A stretch of 64,000 nucleotides of DNA, taken from Alcanivoracaceae bacterium (GTDB lineage: Bacteria; Pseudomonadota; Gammaproteobacteria; Pseudomonadales; Alcanivoracaceae). The DNA is taken from assembly GCA_029212745.1 (NCBI GenBank), contig JARGOL010000001.1:566350-630349 (forward strand), written 5' to 3'. This document shows, one piece after another, positions 39,319 to 48,384 of the stretch. Numbering within the stretch: the stretch's first letter is position 1; every line of letters starts with the position of its first letter. Below the pieces are notes generated by a model that was given only the letters and a program-made list of their open reading frames with translations, ran no database searches and was not told the DNA's origin. A program made the position numbers and the translations under genes.

Positions 39319-40300
39319 GCCCGCCGCCACCGCGGTCACCGTCGGGGACCCGGCCGGCATCGGTCCCGACCTGGTGCTGTCACTGCCGGGGACCTTTCCC
39401 GGCCAGCCCCTGGTGGTACTGGGCGACCGTGACTGCCTGCAGCAGCGTGCCGACCAGCTCGGCATGGCGGTGGCGCTGTGCGACTGGCAACCGGGCCAGC
39501 CCGTGCCAGCGGATGGCCTGCCCGTCTGGCACCACCCCCTGGCACGGGCCGCCACGGCCGGCTCGCCGGACCCGGCCAACGCCCGAGCGGTGCTGGCCAC
39601 GCTGGAAAATGCCTGCGACGGCTGCCGCGATGGCACCTTCGCTGCCATGGTCACGGCACCAGTATCCAAACAGCTCATCTGCGAAGGCGCTGATCCGGGC
39701 TTCACCGGACACACGGAATTCCTGGCTGAACGTGCCGGCGCCGAACAAGTGGTCATGATGCTGGTGGCCGACACCCTGCGGGTCGCCCTTGCCACCACCC
39801 ATTTGCCCTTGCGCGATGTCAGCGACGCCATCACGGAAGACCGTCTGACGCAGGTCATCCAGGTACTGGCACGGGATCTGGAACGCCACCTGCATATCGC
39901 CCGGCCACGCATCCTGATATTGGGACTGAATCCCCATGCTGGCGAAGGCGGTCACCTGGGTGACGAGGAGTTGCGCATTATTGCCCCGACACTGGAGCGG
40001 CTGCGCCAGGGCGGCCTGCGCCTGACCGGGCCGGTGCCGGCGGACACAGCCTTTACGCCGGCACTGCTTGAGCAACATGATGCCGTCCTTGCCATGTACC
40101 ACGATCAGGGCCTGCCGGTGCTCAAGTACGCCGGCTTCGGCGAGGCGGTCAATGTGACACTGGGCCTGCCATTCGTGCGCACCTCGGTGGACCATGGCAC
40201 CGCCTTTGCCCTCGCCGGCACGGGCCAGGCAAAAGCCGGCAGCCTGATACAGGCCACCCGGCTGGCGCTGTCACTGGCCAGCCCGGGAGCAAACCTGTGA
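39302..40300 (+). CDS. pdxA: 4-hydroxythreonine-4-phosphate dehydrogenase
   Basis: The 332-residue enzyme oxidises 4-phosphohydroxythreonine in pyridoxal phosphate synthesis. Signatures are VTVGDPAGIGPDL, TAPVSKQLI, GHTEFLAERAG and the metal/substrate motif MYHDQGLPVLKYAGF. No ATG or GTG exists near the conserved N-terminus. The TTG at 39302, inside the end of surA and preceded by GGGAGGAAG, is therefore the start chosen. The stop overlaps the rsmA GTG. Confidence 0.94.
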   Translation: MTSASRPAATAVTVGDPAGIGPDLVLSLPGTFPGQPLVVLGDRDCLQQRADQLGMAVALCDWQPGQPVPADGLPVWHHPLARAATAGSPDPANARAVLATLENACDGCRDGTFAAMVTAPVSKQLICEGADPGFTGHTEFLAERAGAEQVVMMLVADTLRVALATTHLPLRDVSDAITEDRLTQVIQVLARDLERHLHIARPRILILGLNPHAGEGGHLGDEELRIIAPTLERLRQGGLRLTGPVPADTAFTPALLEQHDAVLAMYHDQGLPVLKYAGFGEAVNVTLGLPFVRTSVDHGTAFALAGTGQAKAGSLIQATRLALSLASPGANL

Positions 40301-41085
40301 CCACACACAAGGCACGCAAACGTTTCGGCCAGCACTTTCTCAGTGACCGGTCACTGGTGGAAAAGATGGTGCGCCAGATTGCACCGGCCGACGGCCAGGT
40401 CATGGTGGAGATCGGTCCTGGCCAGGGCGCCCTGACACTGCCCTTGCTGGACTGCATCCAGCACCTGCATGTGGTGGAACTGGATCGCGACCTGATCGAA
40501 CACCTCGAGCGCACGATCTCGGGCCAGCGCATCACCATCCACCGTGGTGACGCACTGCGCTTCGACTTCACCACCCTGGCTAAAGGCCCACACAGCCTGC
40601 GCGTGGTTGGCAACCTGCCCTATAACATCTCGACACCACTGATCTTTCACCTGCTTGACCAGCTGCCGGTGATCCACGACATGCATTTCATGCTGCAGAA
40701 GGAGGTGGTGGACCGCCTCACCGCCACGCCCGGCACACCGGACTGGGGCAGGCTGTCGGTGATGGTGCAGTATCACTGCCGCACCGAATACCTGCTGTTC
40801 GTGCCACCCGGTGCTTTTTCGCCGCCGCCGAAAGTGGACTCGGCGGTGGTCAGGCTGGCTCCCCATGACGAGCCGCCCCATATCGCCCACGACTATCGGC
40901 TATTCCGGCAGATGGTCAGCCAGGCCTTTACACAGCGGCGCAAGGTCATCCGTAATGGGGTAAAATCATGGTTGACCGAAGAACAGATCGCGGCTGCGGG
41001 CGTGGACCCGATGAAGCGTCCCGACGCCCTGGGTGTTGACGCTTTCGTGGCCCTTGCCAATGCCGCAACCAGACAGGGTGATTGA
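40297..41085 (+). CDS. rsmA: 16S rRNA (adenine1518/1519-N6)-dimethyltransferase
   Basis: The 262-residue enzyme (also called KsgA) dimethylates two adenines in helix 45 of 16S rRNA. Signatures are RKRFGQHFL, the SAM site EIGPGQGALTLPL, and the catalytic NLPYNISTPLIF. The GTG at 40297 overlaps the pdxA stop. It belongs to the pdxA-rsmA-apaG-apaH block conserved in gammaproteobacteria. Confidence 0.96.
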   Translation: MTTHKARKRFGQHFLSDRSLVEKMVRQIAPADGQVMVEIGPGQGALTLPLLDCIQHLHVVELDRDLIEHLERTISGQRITIHRGDALRFDFTTLAKGPHSLRVVGNLPYNISTPLIFHLLDQLPVIHDMHFMLQKEVVDRLTATPGTPDWGRLSVMVQYHCRTEYLLFVPPGAFSPPPKVDSAVVRLAPHDEPPHIAHDYRLFRQMVSQAFTQRRKVIRNGVKSWLTEEQIAAAGVDPMKRPDALGVDAFVALANAATRQGD

Positions 41086-41474
41086 TGTCAGCAACAACGG
41101 ATACCGAACACGGCATTCATGTCGATGTCGAAAGCGAGTACCTGCCCGAGCAGAGTGACGAAGCCGGCAACCGCTGGGTGTTCGCCTACCATGTGCGCAT
41201 CCGCAACGAGGGCGAGCAATCAGCCAGGCTGCTCACCCGCCACTGGATCATTACCGACGGTGAAGACCGTACCCAGGAAGTACACGGCGAGGGCGTCATT
41301 GGCGAGCAGCCGGACATCGGCCCGGGACAGACCTACGAGTACACTTCTGGCGCGGTCCTGGAAACGTCAGTGGGCAGCATGCGCGGCAGCTACCAGATGC
41401 TGGCCGAAGACGGCACCTGCTTCGACGCCACCATCGCGCCATTCACCCTGGCGCCACCCCACGCCCTCCACTAG
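41085..41474 (+). CDS. apaG: ApaG domain protein
   Basis: The 129-residue protein is a single ApaG beta-sandwich: VDVESEYLPEQSDE, FAYHVRIRNEG, ARLLTRHWIITD, VHGEGVIGEQPDIGPGQTYEYTSG and MRGSYQM. Its role in bacteria is not settled; the fold resembles fibronectin type III and F-box-associated domains. The ATG at 41085 shares a base with the rsmA stop. apaH follows after 30 nt. Confidence 0.94.
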   Translation: MSATTDTEHGIHVDVESEYLPEQSDEAGNRWVFAYHVRIRNEGEQSARLLTRHWIITDGEDRTQEVHGEGVIGEQPDIGPGQTYEYTSGAVLETSVGSMRGSYQMLAEDGTCFDATIAPFTLAPPHALH

Positions 41475-41504
41475 CCGCCACCACGCCGGCAAACGGGACA
41501 CGTC

Positions 41505-42314
41505 ATGAGCACCTATGTCATCGGCGATATTCAGGGTTGCCGGCGGGCCCTTGAAAACCTGCTGGACAGGATTGCCTTCCGCCCCGGCTCGGACCGGCTG
41601 GTGCTGTGCGGCGACCTGGTGGCGCGCGGCCATGACTCCCTGGGCACCCTGCGCCTGCTCTACCAGCACCGCGACCATGTCGACAGCGTATTGGGCAATC
41701 ATGACCTGCACCTGCTTGCCCTGGCGGCCGGCAAGGCCCCGGCAAAAAAGAAAGATGCCGACCTGCAGGCCATCCTTGATGCCGGCGACGGGCCCGTGCT
41801 GCTGGACTGGCTGCGGCACATGCCCCTTGCCCTGGCGCTGCCGGATTTCGCCAGCCTGGTGAGCCATGCCGGCCTGCCCCCGGGCTGGTCACCGGAACAG
41901 GCCCTGGCCCGGTCCGCAGAAGTGGAAGCCGCGCTGCAGGGCCCCGACAGCGCCGGGTTCTTCGCCAACATGTATGGCAACGAACCCACAGGCTGGGACG
42001 ACAACCTGCGTGGCTACGCCCGACTGCGTGTGATCACCAACTACCTGACCCGAATGCGGTTCGTGGATGCAGACGGACACATGGAGCTACGCACCAAGGG
42101 CGAGGCCGGCGGTGCGCCGGCAGGCTACATGCCCTGGTTCGACCATCCCGACAGCCAGCCTGCCGTGCGCGTCCTGTTCGGGCACTGGGCGGCACTGGAC
42201 GGCCATACCGGGCATCCGGCGGCCATCGCCCTGGACACCGGCTGCGTCTGGGGCGGCAAGCTGACTGCCCTGAGACTGGACGACGACAGGCGCTTTTCCT
42301 GCCGATGCGAGTGA
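41505..42314 (+). CDS. apaH: Symmetrical bis(5'-nucleosyl)-tetraphosphatase
   Basis: The 269-residue phosphatase hydrolyses Ap4A to two ADP, and in E. coli it also decaps Np4-capped RNA. Metallophosphatase motifs are YVIGDIQGC, LCGDLVARGHDSL, VLGNHDLH and the later SHAGLPPGWS and FGHWAAL. In this last motif a Trp follows the expected His. It ends the lptD-to-apaH operon. Confidence 0.95.
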   Translation: MSTYVIGDIQGCRRALENLLDRIAFRPGSDRLVLCGDLVARGHDSLGTLRLLYQHRDHVDSVLGNHDLHLLALAAGKAPAKKKDADLQAILDAGDGPVLLDWLRHMPLALALPDFASLVSHAGLPPGWSPEQALARSAEVEAALQGPDSAGFFANMYGNEPTGWDDNLRGYARLRVITNYLTRMRFVDADGHMELRTKGEAGGAPAGYMPWFDHPDSQPAVRVLFGHWAALDGHTGHPAAIALDTGCVWGGKLTALRLDDDRRFSCRCE

Positions 42315-42353
42315 CCCGTGATTGATCGCGAAACCTTCACAAAATCAATGGAT

Positions 42354-42379
42354 GATAATGCATAACATTTGCATATAAT
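42354..42379 (+). promoter_or_regulatory. Fur-box-like site overlapping a promoter -10 element
   Basis: GATAATGCATAACATTTGC (42354-42372) matches the 19-bp Fur consensus at 13 positions, including the leading GATAATG. A perfect TATAAT follows at 42374-42379. The site is 32-57 nt before the iron transporter gene fbpA, so iron repression is expected. I could not find a convincing -35 hexamer. Confidence 0.6.
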
Positions 42380-42410
42380 GTGCGCATTCACTACCAGAAG
42401 GAGTCGACAC

Positions 42411-43427
42411 ATGCGTTTCCCCGGCATTGTCCTGCTTGCCATCACCGTCCTGGTCACCGGCTGCAGCCAGCCCCCGGAACAGGTCAACGTCTATTCGGCA
42501 CGCAAGGAAGCCCTGATCAAGCCGCTGCTGGACCAGTTCAGCGCCGACACCGGCATCACCGTCAACCTGGTCACCGCCAAGGCTGACGCGCTGCTGGAAC
42601 GCCTCAAGGCCGAGGGAGAGCACAGCCCTGCCGACCTGTTGATCACCGTGGATGCCGGCCGCCTGCACCGGGCCAAACAGGCAGGTGTCCTGCAGCCGCT
42701 GGCAGACAGCACGCTGGAGCAACGCATACCGGCCACACTGCGTGATCCCGAGAGTTTCTGGTACGGCCTGTCGGTACGCGCGCGCGTGATTGTCTATGCG
42801 CCAGAGCGTGTCGATGCCGGCCAGCTCGAGAGCTACGAGTCGCTGGCTGATGAGCAATGGCGCGGCCGCATCTGCATCCGTTCCTCTGACAACATCTACA
42901 ACCAGTCGCTGGTGGCCAGCCTGATCGCCCACAACGGCGAACAGGCCACCGAAGACTGGGCACGGGCCATGGTGGCAAACATGGCACGCGACCCGGTGGG
43001 CGGTGACCGCGACCAGATCAAGGCCGTGGCCGCCGGCGAGTGCGACCTGGCAGTGGTCAATACCTACTACCTGGCCATGATGGCCAGTGACGACGACCCG
43101 GCCACCCGGGCAGTGGCGGAATCAGTGGCGGTGTTCTGGCCCAACCAGGACGAACGTGGTGTGCATATCAACGTCAGCGGTGCCGGTGTCACGGCCCACG
43201 CCGCAAACCGCGACAATGCCCGCCAGCTGCTCACCTTCCTGACCAGCGACACGGCGCAGCAATGGTACGCCGAGCGCAACCATGAATACCCGGCGGTGGA
43301 GGGCATCCGCGTCAGTGAACAACTTCAGGGCTGGGGCACCTTCAGCCAGGATGACCTGAACCTGTCACAGCTGGGCGAATTGAACGCCGATGCCGTCAAG
43401 GTCATGGACCGGGCTGGCTGGCAATAA
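42411..43427 (+). CDS. fbpA: Iron(III) ABC transporter substrate-binding lipoprotein
   Basis: The 338-residue protein is an FbpA/AfuA-type binder of ferric iron. Its signal ends in a lipobox (LVTGCS), so it would be membrane-anchored rather than soluble. Family features include VNVYSARKEALIKPLLDQF, TADLLI-like SPADLLITVDAGRL and the ligand pair Tyr219-Tyr220 in NTYYLAMM. AGAAGGAG precedes the ATG. It is followed by permease and ATPase genes and preceded by a Fur-box-like site, so ferric iron uptake is the likely role. Confidence 0.92.
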   Translation: MRFPGIVLLAITVLVTGCSQPPEQVNVYSARKEALIKPLLDQFSADTGITVNLVTAKADALLERLKAEGEHSPADLLITVDAGRLHRAKQAGVLQPLADSTLEQRIPATLRDPESFWYGLSVRARVIVYAPERVDAGQLESYESLADEQWRGRICIRSSDNIYNQSLVASLIAHNGEQATEDWARAMVANMARDPVGGDRDQIKAVAAGECDLAVVNTYYLAMMASDDDPATRAVAESVAVFWPNQDERGVHINVSGAGVTAHAANRDNARQLLTFLTSDTAQQWYAERNHEYPAVEGIRVSEQLQGWGTFSQDDLNLSQLGELNADAVKVMDRAGWQ

Positions 43428-43430
43428 CCG

Positions 43431-45065
43431 GTGACAAAACCGCGCGTCCGCTCCCTGGCCATCTGGCTGCTGGCCGTTGTCATGGCCAGCCCGGTACTGG
43501 TGGTGGCCGCCAGTTGGCTGGCGGGCGTGTCCGGCAACTGGCAGCACCTGCTCGATACAGTGCTGCCGGTGTATCTGGCCAACTCGGTGGTGCTGGCGCT
43601 GGGCACCGGCACCGGCACATTGCTGGTGGGCACTGCCAGCGCCTGGGCGGTGGCCCGGTTCTCCTTTCCCGGCCACGGCACCCTGTCCTGGGCGCTGCTG
43701 CTGCCCATGGCCTGCCCGGCCTACCTGCTTGCCTACACCTGGACCGGCCTGCTGGCACCGGAGGGGCTGTTGCAACAGGCTCTGGCGCTGCCGCTGCCTG
43801 ACATCCGCAGCCTGCCCGGCGCCATCGCCATGCTGACCCTGGTGCTGTACCCCTACATCTACCTGATGGCCCGCAGTGCCTTCATCCAGCAGTCTGCGGT
43901 GGCACTGGACGTGGCCCGCTCCCTGGGTGCCGGTCCCTGGCGCCGCTTCTTCCGGGTTGCCCTGCCGCTGGCGCGCCCGGCCATCATCGCCGGTCTGGCG
44001 CTGGTGCTGATGGAGACCCTGGCCGACTACGGCACGGTGCAGTATTTCGGTGTGCCCACCCTGAGCACCGGGATCTACCGCACCTGGTTTGGCCTGGGTG
44101 ACATCAACGCCGCCGCACAGATGGCAAGCGCGCTGCTGCTGGCCATGGTGCTGCTGTTGTGGGTGGAACGTTTCGCCCGCCAGCGTCGTGCCATTACCGA
44201 CAGCTTTGCCCAGCGGGCAAGCCGTTCGGTGATCAGCGGCTGGCGTGGCTGGGCCGTCACTGCCGCGCTGTGCCTGCCGGTGCTGTTCGGTTTCCTGCTG
44301 CCGGCCCTGCAACTGCTGGCCTGGTCTGCCCCCCAGCTGGACAGCGCCCTGGACAGCCGCTTCCTCGGCCTGCTCGGCAACAGCCTGCTGATCGCCACCC
44401 TGACCACGGCCTGCGCCGTGGGCATCGGCCTGCTGCTGATCTATGCCCGCCGGCTGGTGCCGGACACGTTGCGACGCCACGCCACCCGCCTGGCCAGCTT
44501 CGGCTACGCGGTACCCGGTACCGTACTGGCGGTGGGCGTGGTGCTGGCTCTGGGCAGCACCGACCAGGTCATCAACGACGTCGCGCAACGTCTTGGCCTG
44601 CCCGCACCCGGGCTGGTATTTTCCGGCACGCTGTTCGCGGTGGTCTTTGCCTGCACGGTGCGTTTCCTGACCATCCCGGTGCAGGGACTGGAGGCCGGCA
44701 TGGCACGCCTGTCGATCAACCTTGATCACGCCGGCCGTTCACTGGGGCACCCGCCACTGGCGCTGTTCCGGCGCGTCCACCTGCCGTTATTGAAGGTGCC
44801 ACTGGCCACCAGTGCGCTGCTGGTCTTCGTCGATACCCTCAAGGAGCTGCCGGCCACCCTGGTGTTGCGCCCATTCGATACCAATACCCTGGCCGTGCGC
44901 GCCTTCGAACTGGCCTCGGACGAGCGCCTTGCCGATGCCGCCCTGCCAGCCCTCGCCATCCTGCTGGCCGGCCTGTTCCCGGTGATCCTGCTGACCCGTG
45001 CCACCCTGCAGGCCAGTGAGGTATCCTCTGCGGCCACGGATGCATCGGTGCCCTCCCATGCTTGA
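43431..45065 (+). CDS. fbpB: Iron(III) ABC transporter permease (fused double-domain)
   Basis: The 544-residue protein contains two binding-protein-dependent permease halves. EAA-like loops are seen in DVARSLGAGPWRRFFRVALPLARPAIIAG (about residue 165) and the region with LDHAGRSLGHPPLALFRRVHLP (about residue 430). About twelve hydrophobic helices are visible. The GTG at 43431 starts 3 nt after the fbpA stop. Its 3' end overlaps fbpC by 8 nt. Confidence 0.92.
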   Translation: MTKPRVRSLAIWLLAVVMASPVLVVAASWLAGVSGNWQHLLDTVLPVYLANSVVLALGTGTGTLLVGTASAWAVARFSFPGHGTLSWALLLPMACPAYLLAYTWTGLLAPEGLLQQALALPLPDIRSLPGAIAMLTLVLYPYIYLMARSAFIQQSAVALDVARSLGAGPWRRFFRVALPLARPAIIAGLALVLMETLADYGTVQYFGVPTLSTGIYRTWFGLGDINAAAQMASALLLAMVLLLWVERFARQRRAITDSFAQRASRSVISGWRGWAVTAALCLPVLFGFLLPALQLLAWSAPQLDSALDSRFLGLLGNSLLIATLTTACAVGIGLLLIYARRLVPDTLRRHATRLASFGYAVPGTVLAVGVVLALGSTDQVINDVAQRLGLPAPGLVFSGTLFAVVFACTVRFLTIPVQGLEAGMARLSINLDHAGRSLGHPPLALFRRVHLPLLKVPLATSALLVFVDTLKELPATLVLRPFDTNTLAVRAFELASDERLADAALPALAILLAGLFPVILLTRATLQASEVSSAATDASVPSHA

Positions 45066-46101
45066 TATCGAACGCCTCAGCCTGAGCCTGGAACAACAGC
45101 CCGTGCTGTCCGGGATTACCCTGCACCTGGCGCGCGGCGACATCGGCTGCCTGATTGGTCCCTCCGGCTGTGGCAAGACCACGTTGCTGCGCGCCATTGC
45201 CGGCTTTGTGCCTCCCGCCAGCGGACAGATCCACATCGGCGGGCGACCAGTGAGCGACAGCGCCCGACAGGTGCCGCCGGAAAAGCGCCGGGTGGGCATG
45301 GTGTTCCAGGATATCGCCCTGTTCCCGCACCTGGACGTGGCCGCCAATATTGCCTTTGGTATCAGCCACTGGACAGCCACTGAGCGCCAGCAGCGGGTGA
45401 GCGACCTGCTCAAGCTGGTGGGATTACCGGACATGGGCACGCGGTTCCCGGCGCAACTGTCCGGCGGCCAGCAACAGCGGGTGGCCATCGCCCGCGCCCT
45501 GGCCCCGAAACCCCAGCTGCTGTTGCTGGACGAGCCCTTCTCGGCGCTTGATGCGGAGTTACGCGAACAGGTCAGCCGTGATGTGCGCCACATCCTCAAG
45601 CAGGAGGGTATCACTGCCCTGTTCGTGACCCACGACCAGAACGAGGCATTCACCACCGCCGACATGCTGGGCGTGATGACCGACGGCCAACTGGTGCAAT
45701 GGGACACGCCCTATCGCACCTATCACCGGCCCGCCAACCGTTTCGTCGCTGACTTCATCGGCCGTGGCAGCTTCATTCCCGGCACCGTCAGTGGCGCCTT
45801 CAGCGTGCAGACCTGCCTGGGCGAATTCCAGGGCAGCCTGCCGGCAGGGCTGCAGCCGGGCGACCGGGCAGACGTACTGATCCGGCCGGATGACATCATT
45901 CATGATGATGACAGCCCGCGTACCGCCAGAGTGGTGGACCGCGCCTTTCGGGGTGCACACATGCTCTACACGCTGGAGCTGGAAGACGGCATCCGCGTGC
46001 CCTGCCTGGCGCCGTCACACCATGCCCATGCCGTGGACAGCCGCATCGGCATCCGCCTGGAGCTGGAGCACATCGTCGCGTTCAGCCGCGATGGGGAATA
46101 A
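45058..46101 (+). CDS. fbpC: Iron(III) ABC transporter ATP-binding protein
   Basis: The 347-residue ATPase has Walker A GPSGCGKTT, Q-loop VFQDIALFPHL, signature LSGGQQQRVAIARAL, Walker B LLLLDEPFSALD and the His switch VTHDQ. A C-terminal TOBE-like domain follows from about residue 240. ATG 45058 starts within the end of fbpB. The gene closes the fbpABC operon. Confidence 0.94.
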   Translation: MLDIERLSLSLEQQPVLSGITLHLARGDIGCLIGPSGCGKTTLLRAIAGFVPPASGQIHIGGRPVSDSARQVPPEKRRVGMVFQDIALFPHLDVAANIAFGISHWTATERQQRVSDLLKLVGLPDMGTRFPAQLSGGQQQRVAIARALAPKPQLLLLDEPFSALDAELREQVSRDVRHILKQEGITALFVTHDQNEAFTTADMLGVMTDGQLVQWDTPYRTYHRPANRFVADFIGRGSFIPGTVSGAFSVQTCLGEFQGSLPAGLQPGDRADVLIRPDDIIHDDDSPRTARVVDRAFRGAHMLYTLELEDGIRVPCLAPSHHAHAVDSRIGIRLELEHIVAFSRDGE

Positions 46102-46123
46102 CGACCCGGCAAAAGAAAACCAA

Positions 46124-46145
46124 CCCGGCGGCGGGTGCCGCCGGG
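46124..46145. terminator. GC hairpin between convergent fbpC and nitronate monooxygenase genes
   Basis: CCCGGCGGC (46124-46132) pairs with GCCGCCGGG (46137-46145) around GGGT. There is no U-run on either strand, so it could act as a weak bidirectional stop. Confidence 0.5.
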
Positions 46146-46154
46146 AATACAGCA

Positions 46155-47135
46155 TCAGCCCGCCAGCAGGCCGTTCAGGCGCTCGCGAATGGTGGCTTCA
46201 CACTCGGTCATGATTTCCTGCAGCAGCTCGGCACAGGTCGGCGCACTGTGGATCAGGCCCTGGACAATACCGGAGGTCCAGATGCCGTGGTCGATGTCGC
46301 CCTCGGTGAGCGCCACCTTGCCCTTGGTGCCCGCCACCATGTCACGGATCAGTTCGAACGCCATGTCCTTGCCCTGCTCGCGTTCAATCTCGTTGACCTT
46401 CACCGCCACCTGGTTCTTGTAGACCCGGGCCGTGTTGCGAAGGGGCCGGTAGACCAGCGCCGTGTCCAGCTCACTGGCATCAATGATGGCGCGCTTGATG
46501 TTCTCATGCACGGGCGCTTCACGGGTGGCGAGGAAACGCGTGCCCATGTTGATACCGTCCGCACCCAGGGCCAGGCAGGCCGCCATCTGCGCACCGGTAC
46601 CGATACCACCGGAGGCCAGCATCGGAATGCTCAGTTTCTCCGCCGCCGCCGGCAGCAGCACCAGGTTGGGAATATCATCCTCCCCGGGGTGGCCGGCACA
46701 CTCGAAGCCGTCCACGCTTACCGCCGCCACACCGATCTTTTCCGCCTTCAGGGCGTGTCGTACCGACGTGCATTTGTGCACCACCTTGACCCCATGCTTG
46801 GTGAACAGCGGCAGGAACGGCTCCGGATTACGGCCTGCCGTCTCGACGATCTTGACCCCGGAATCGCAGATCACCTGCGCGTATTCCTCATACGGCACCG
46901 GCTTGATGGTGGGCAGGATGGTCAGGTTGACGCCAAACGGCTTGTCGGTCATTTCCTGGCAGCGCTTGATCTCCTTGGCCAGATCCTCCGGGGTCGGCTG
47001 GGTCAGGCCGGTAATGATGCCCAGGCCGCCGGCATTGGATACGGCGCTGGCAAGCTCCGCGTAACCCACGTTCTGCATGCCCCCCTGGACAATCGGGTAC
47101 TGGATGCCAAGCAGTTCGGTAATACGGGTCTTCAT
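46155..47135 (-). CDS. Nitronate monooxygenase family protein
   Basis: The 326-residue FMN TIM-barrel enzyme shows the family start RITELLGIQYPIVQGGM, VSVDGFECAGHPGEDD, the phosphate-binding MLASGGIGTGAQMAACLALGADG and MGTRFLATREAPVH. Related enzymes oxidise alkyl nitronates such as propionate 3-nitronate; FabK-type enoyl reductases are the main alternative assignment. Spacing of 92 nt to the EamA gene leaves co-transcription open. Confidence 0.88.
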   Translation of the reverse strand: MKTRITELLGIQYPIVQGGMQNVGYAELASAVSNAGGLGIITGLTQPTPEDLAKEIKRCQEMTDKPFGVNLTILPTIKPVPYEEYAQVICDSGVKIVETAGRNPEPFLPLFTKHGVKVVHKCTSVRHALKAEKIGVAAVSVDGFECAGHPGEDDIPNLVLLPAAAEKLSIPMLASGGIGTGAQMAACLALGADGINMGTRFLATREAPVHENIKRAIIDASELDTALVYRPLRNTARVYKNQVAVKVNEIEREQGKDMAFELIRDMVAGTKGKVALTEGDIDHGIWTSGIVQGLIHSAPTCAELLQEIMTECEATIRERLNGLLAG

Positions 47136-47227
47136 AACACTTCCCTCAACGTCAAAATGCCCCCTGCGGGCGGGATGGCCGCACTAAACCATGCCGCCTG
47201 CGGGGGTTCAATGACGGGAAACGCCAC

Positions 47228-48118
47228 TCAGGTGCCCACCGGTGCCAGTCGCCTGACCCGCCGGTCACCCAACAGGTACAGCGCCAGGGCCACGAGGATG
47301 ATGCCGGCCCCGAGCAAGGCCATCAGCGGCAGGCGTTCACCGTTGAACAGCGCACCGAGGGCAAGCGCCAGTACCGGTGTCACCAGCGTCACCAGGGCCA
47401 CGGTGGCGGCCGACAGGCGACTGAGAATGACAAAATAGCTGACGAACCCGATCAGGGACCCGAACACGGCCAGGTAACCGATGGCAACCAGCCCGGACAG
47501 GTTGTCGCCCAGCACTACCTGCTCACCGAGACACACGCTGAGCAGCGCATAGCACGGCAGGCTCAGGGTCAGGGCACCCATGGTCTGGGCAAGCGGGTGC
47601 ATGCCCACGGCCACCTGCTTGACCATCACGCCACTGATACTGAACCCGGTCACCGCAGCGAGCAGCAGCAACAGCCCGGCAAGCATGCCGTCGGCCACGG
47701 TCATGGCGTCGGAGAACACCACCGCCAGACCGGCAACACCCAGCAGGCAGCCACTCCAGTGCCAGGCGTTGAGGCGCACCGAAGCCGCAGTGAACTGCAT
47801 CATCACACCGGACAACAATGGCGCCAGTCCGAACACCACGGAGATCAATCCGGACGGCACATAACGGCTGGCCATATAGCTCAGTGCCATGGCGCCGAAC
47901 ACCCCCGGCAGCGCGGCGGCATAGGCACGCACAGCCAGCCGGTCCCAGCGCAGGCGCTGGCGCAGCAACCACAGGCAGGGAATGCCGATCATCACCGCCA
48001 GCATCATGCGCAACATGGCCGCCATCACCGGCGGCAGCGCCTCGGCGCTCCACTTGATCGCCAATGGCGTGGTTGCCCAGACAAGAACAACGGTGAGATA
48101 CGCAAACCCGGTAGGCAC
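47228..48118 (-). CDS. EamA-family (DMT superfamily) transporter
   Basis: The 296-residue protein has ten hydrophobic helices arranged as two EamA repeats. The first begins AYLTVVLVWATTPLAIKWSAEALPP and contains ALSYMASRYVPSGLISVVFGLAPLL. The second contains SLIGFVSYFVILSRLSAATVALVTLVTPVLA. Family members export amino acids and metabolites. The start is a GTG at 48116-48118 with GGAGGA 6 nt upstream. An intrinsic terminator and a possible leader ORF lie just upstream on the same strand, so expression may be attenuated. Confidence 0.9.
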   Translation of the reverse strand: MPTGFAYLTVVLVWATTPLAIKWSAEALPPVMAAMLRMMLAVMIGIPCLWLLRQRLRWDRLAVRAYAAALPGVFGAMALSYMASRYVPSGLISVVFGLAPLLSGVMMQFTAASVRLNAWHWSGCLLGVAGLAVVFSDAMTVADGMLAGLLLLLAAVTGFSISGVMVKQVAVGMHPLAQTMGALTLSLPCYALLSVCLGEQVVLGDNLSGLVAIGYLAVFGSLIGFVSYFVILSRLSAATVALVTLVTPVLALALGALFNGERLPLMALLGAGIILVALALYLLGDRRVRRLAPVGT

Positions 48119-48214
48119 GGGTGATCCTCCCTTCTGTGCGGTGCATGACAGGCACCGTCAAATGGCCAGATTGGCCGCTACATGCAGTGACAGGAGCTGG
48201 GGCAGGAACAGGAA

Positions 48215-48247
48215 CAAAAAAGCCGCAGGTCCATGACACTGCGGCTT
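48215..48247 (-). terminator. Leftward intrinsic terminator upstream of the EamA gene
   Basis: On the minus strand AAGCCGCAG (48247-48239) pairs with CTGCGGCTT (48228-48220) over ten bases and runs into TTTTT (48219-48215). It lies about 100 nt upstream of the EamA start and 138 nt from the divergent cca start. No annotated gene ends here. It is best read as an attenuator in the EamA leader or the end of a small RNA. Confidence 0.85.
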
Positions 48248-48266
48248 GAGGTCGACGAGGTTACAG

Positions 48267-48350
48267 TCAGACGAGCCGCAGCGTGCCACCGCGCCATACG
48301 CGCAGGACACACATTTTGCTCGCAACTGGTTTGCCGTAACTCGTCATCAT
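48267..48350 (-). CDS. Possible leader ORF upstream of the EamA gene
   Basis: An ATG-ATG pair at 48345-48350 opens a 27-codon frame ending in ASKMCVLRVWRGGTLRLV, which stops 20 nt before the terminator hairpin at 48247. A perfect inverted repeat CATCATG-CGAA-CATGATG (48345-48362) covers the start codons and could sequester them. I see no Shine-Dalgarno. A short frame followed directly by an intrinsic terminator and then a transporter gene has the layout of an attenuator. It could instead be a non-coding RNA. Confidence 0.35.
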   Translation of the reverse strand: MMTSYGKPVASKMCVLRVWRGGTLRLV

Positions 48351-48384
48351 GCGAACATGATGCGCAACTTTTACCTGCCGGGCA

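Noticed and set aside
43365..44729. Minus-strand frame of 454 codons, Gln/Gly-rich
   Set aside because: It is antisense to fbpB, with composition typical of GC-rich shadow frames.
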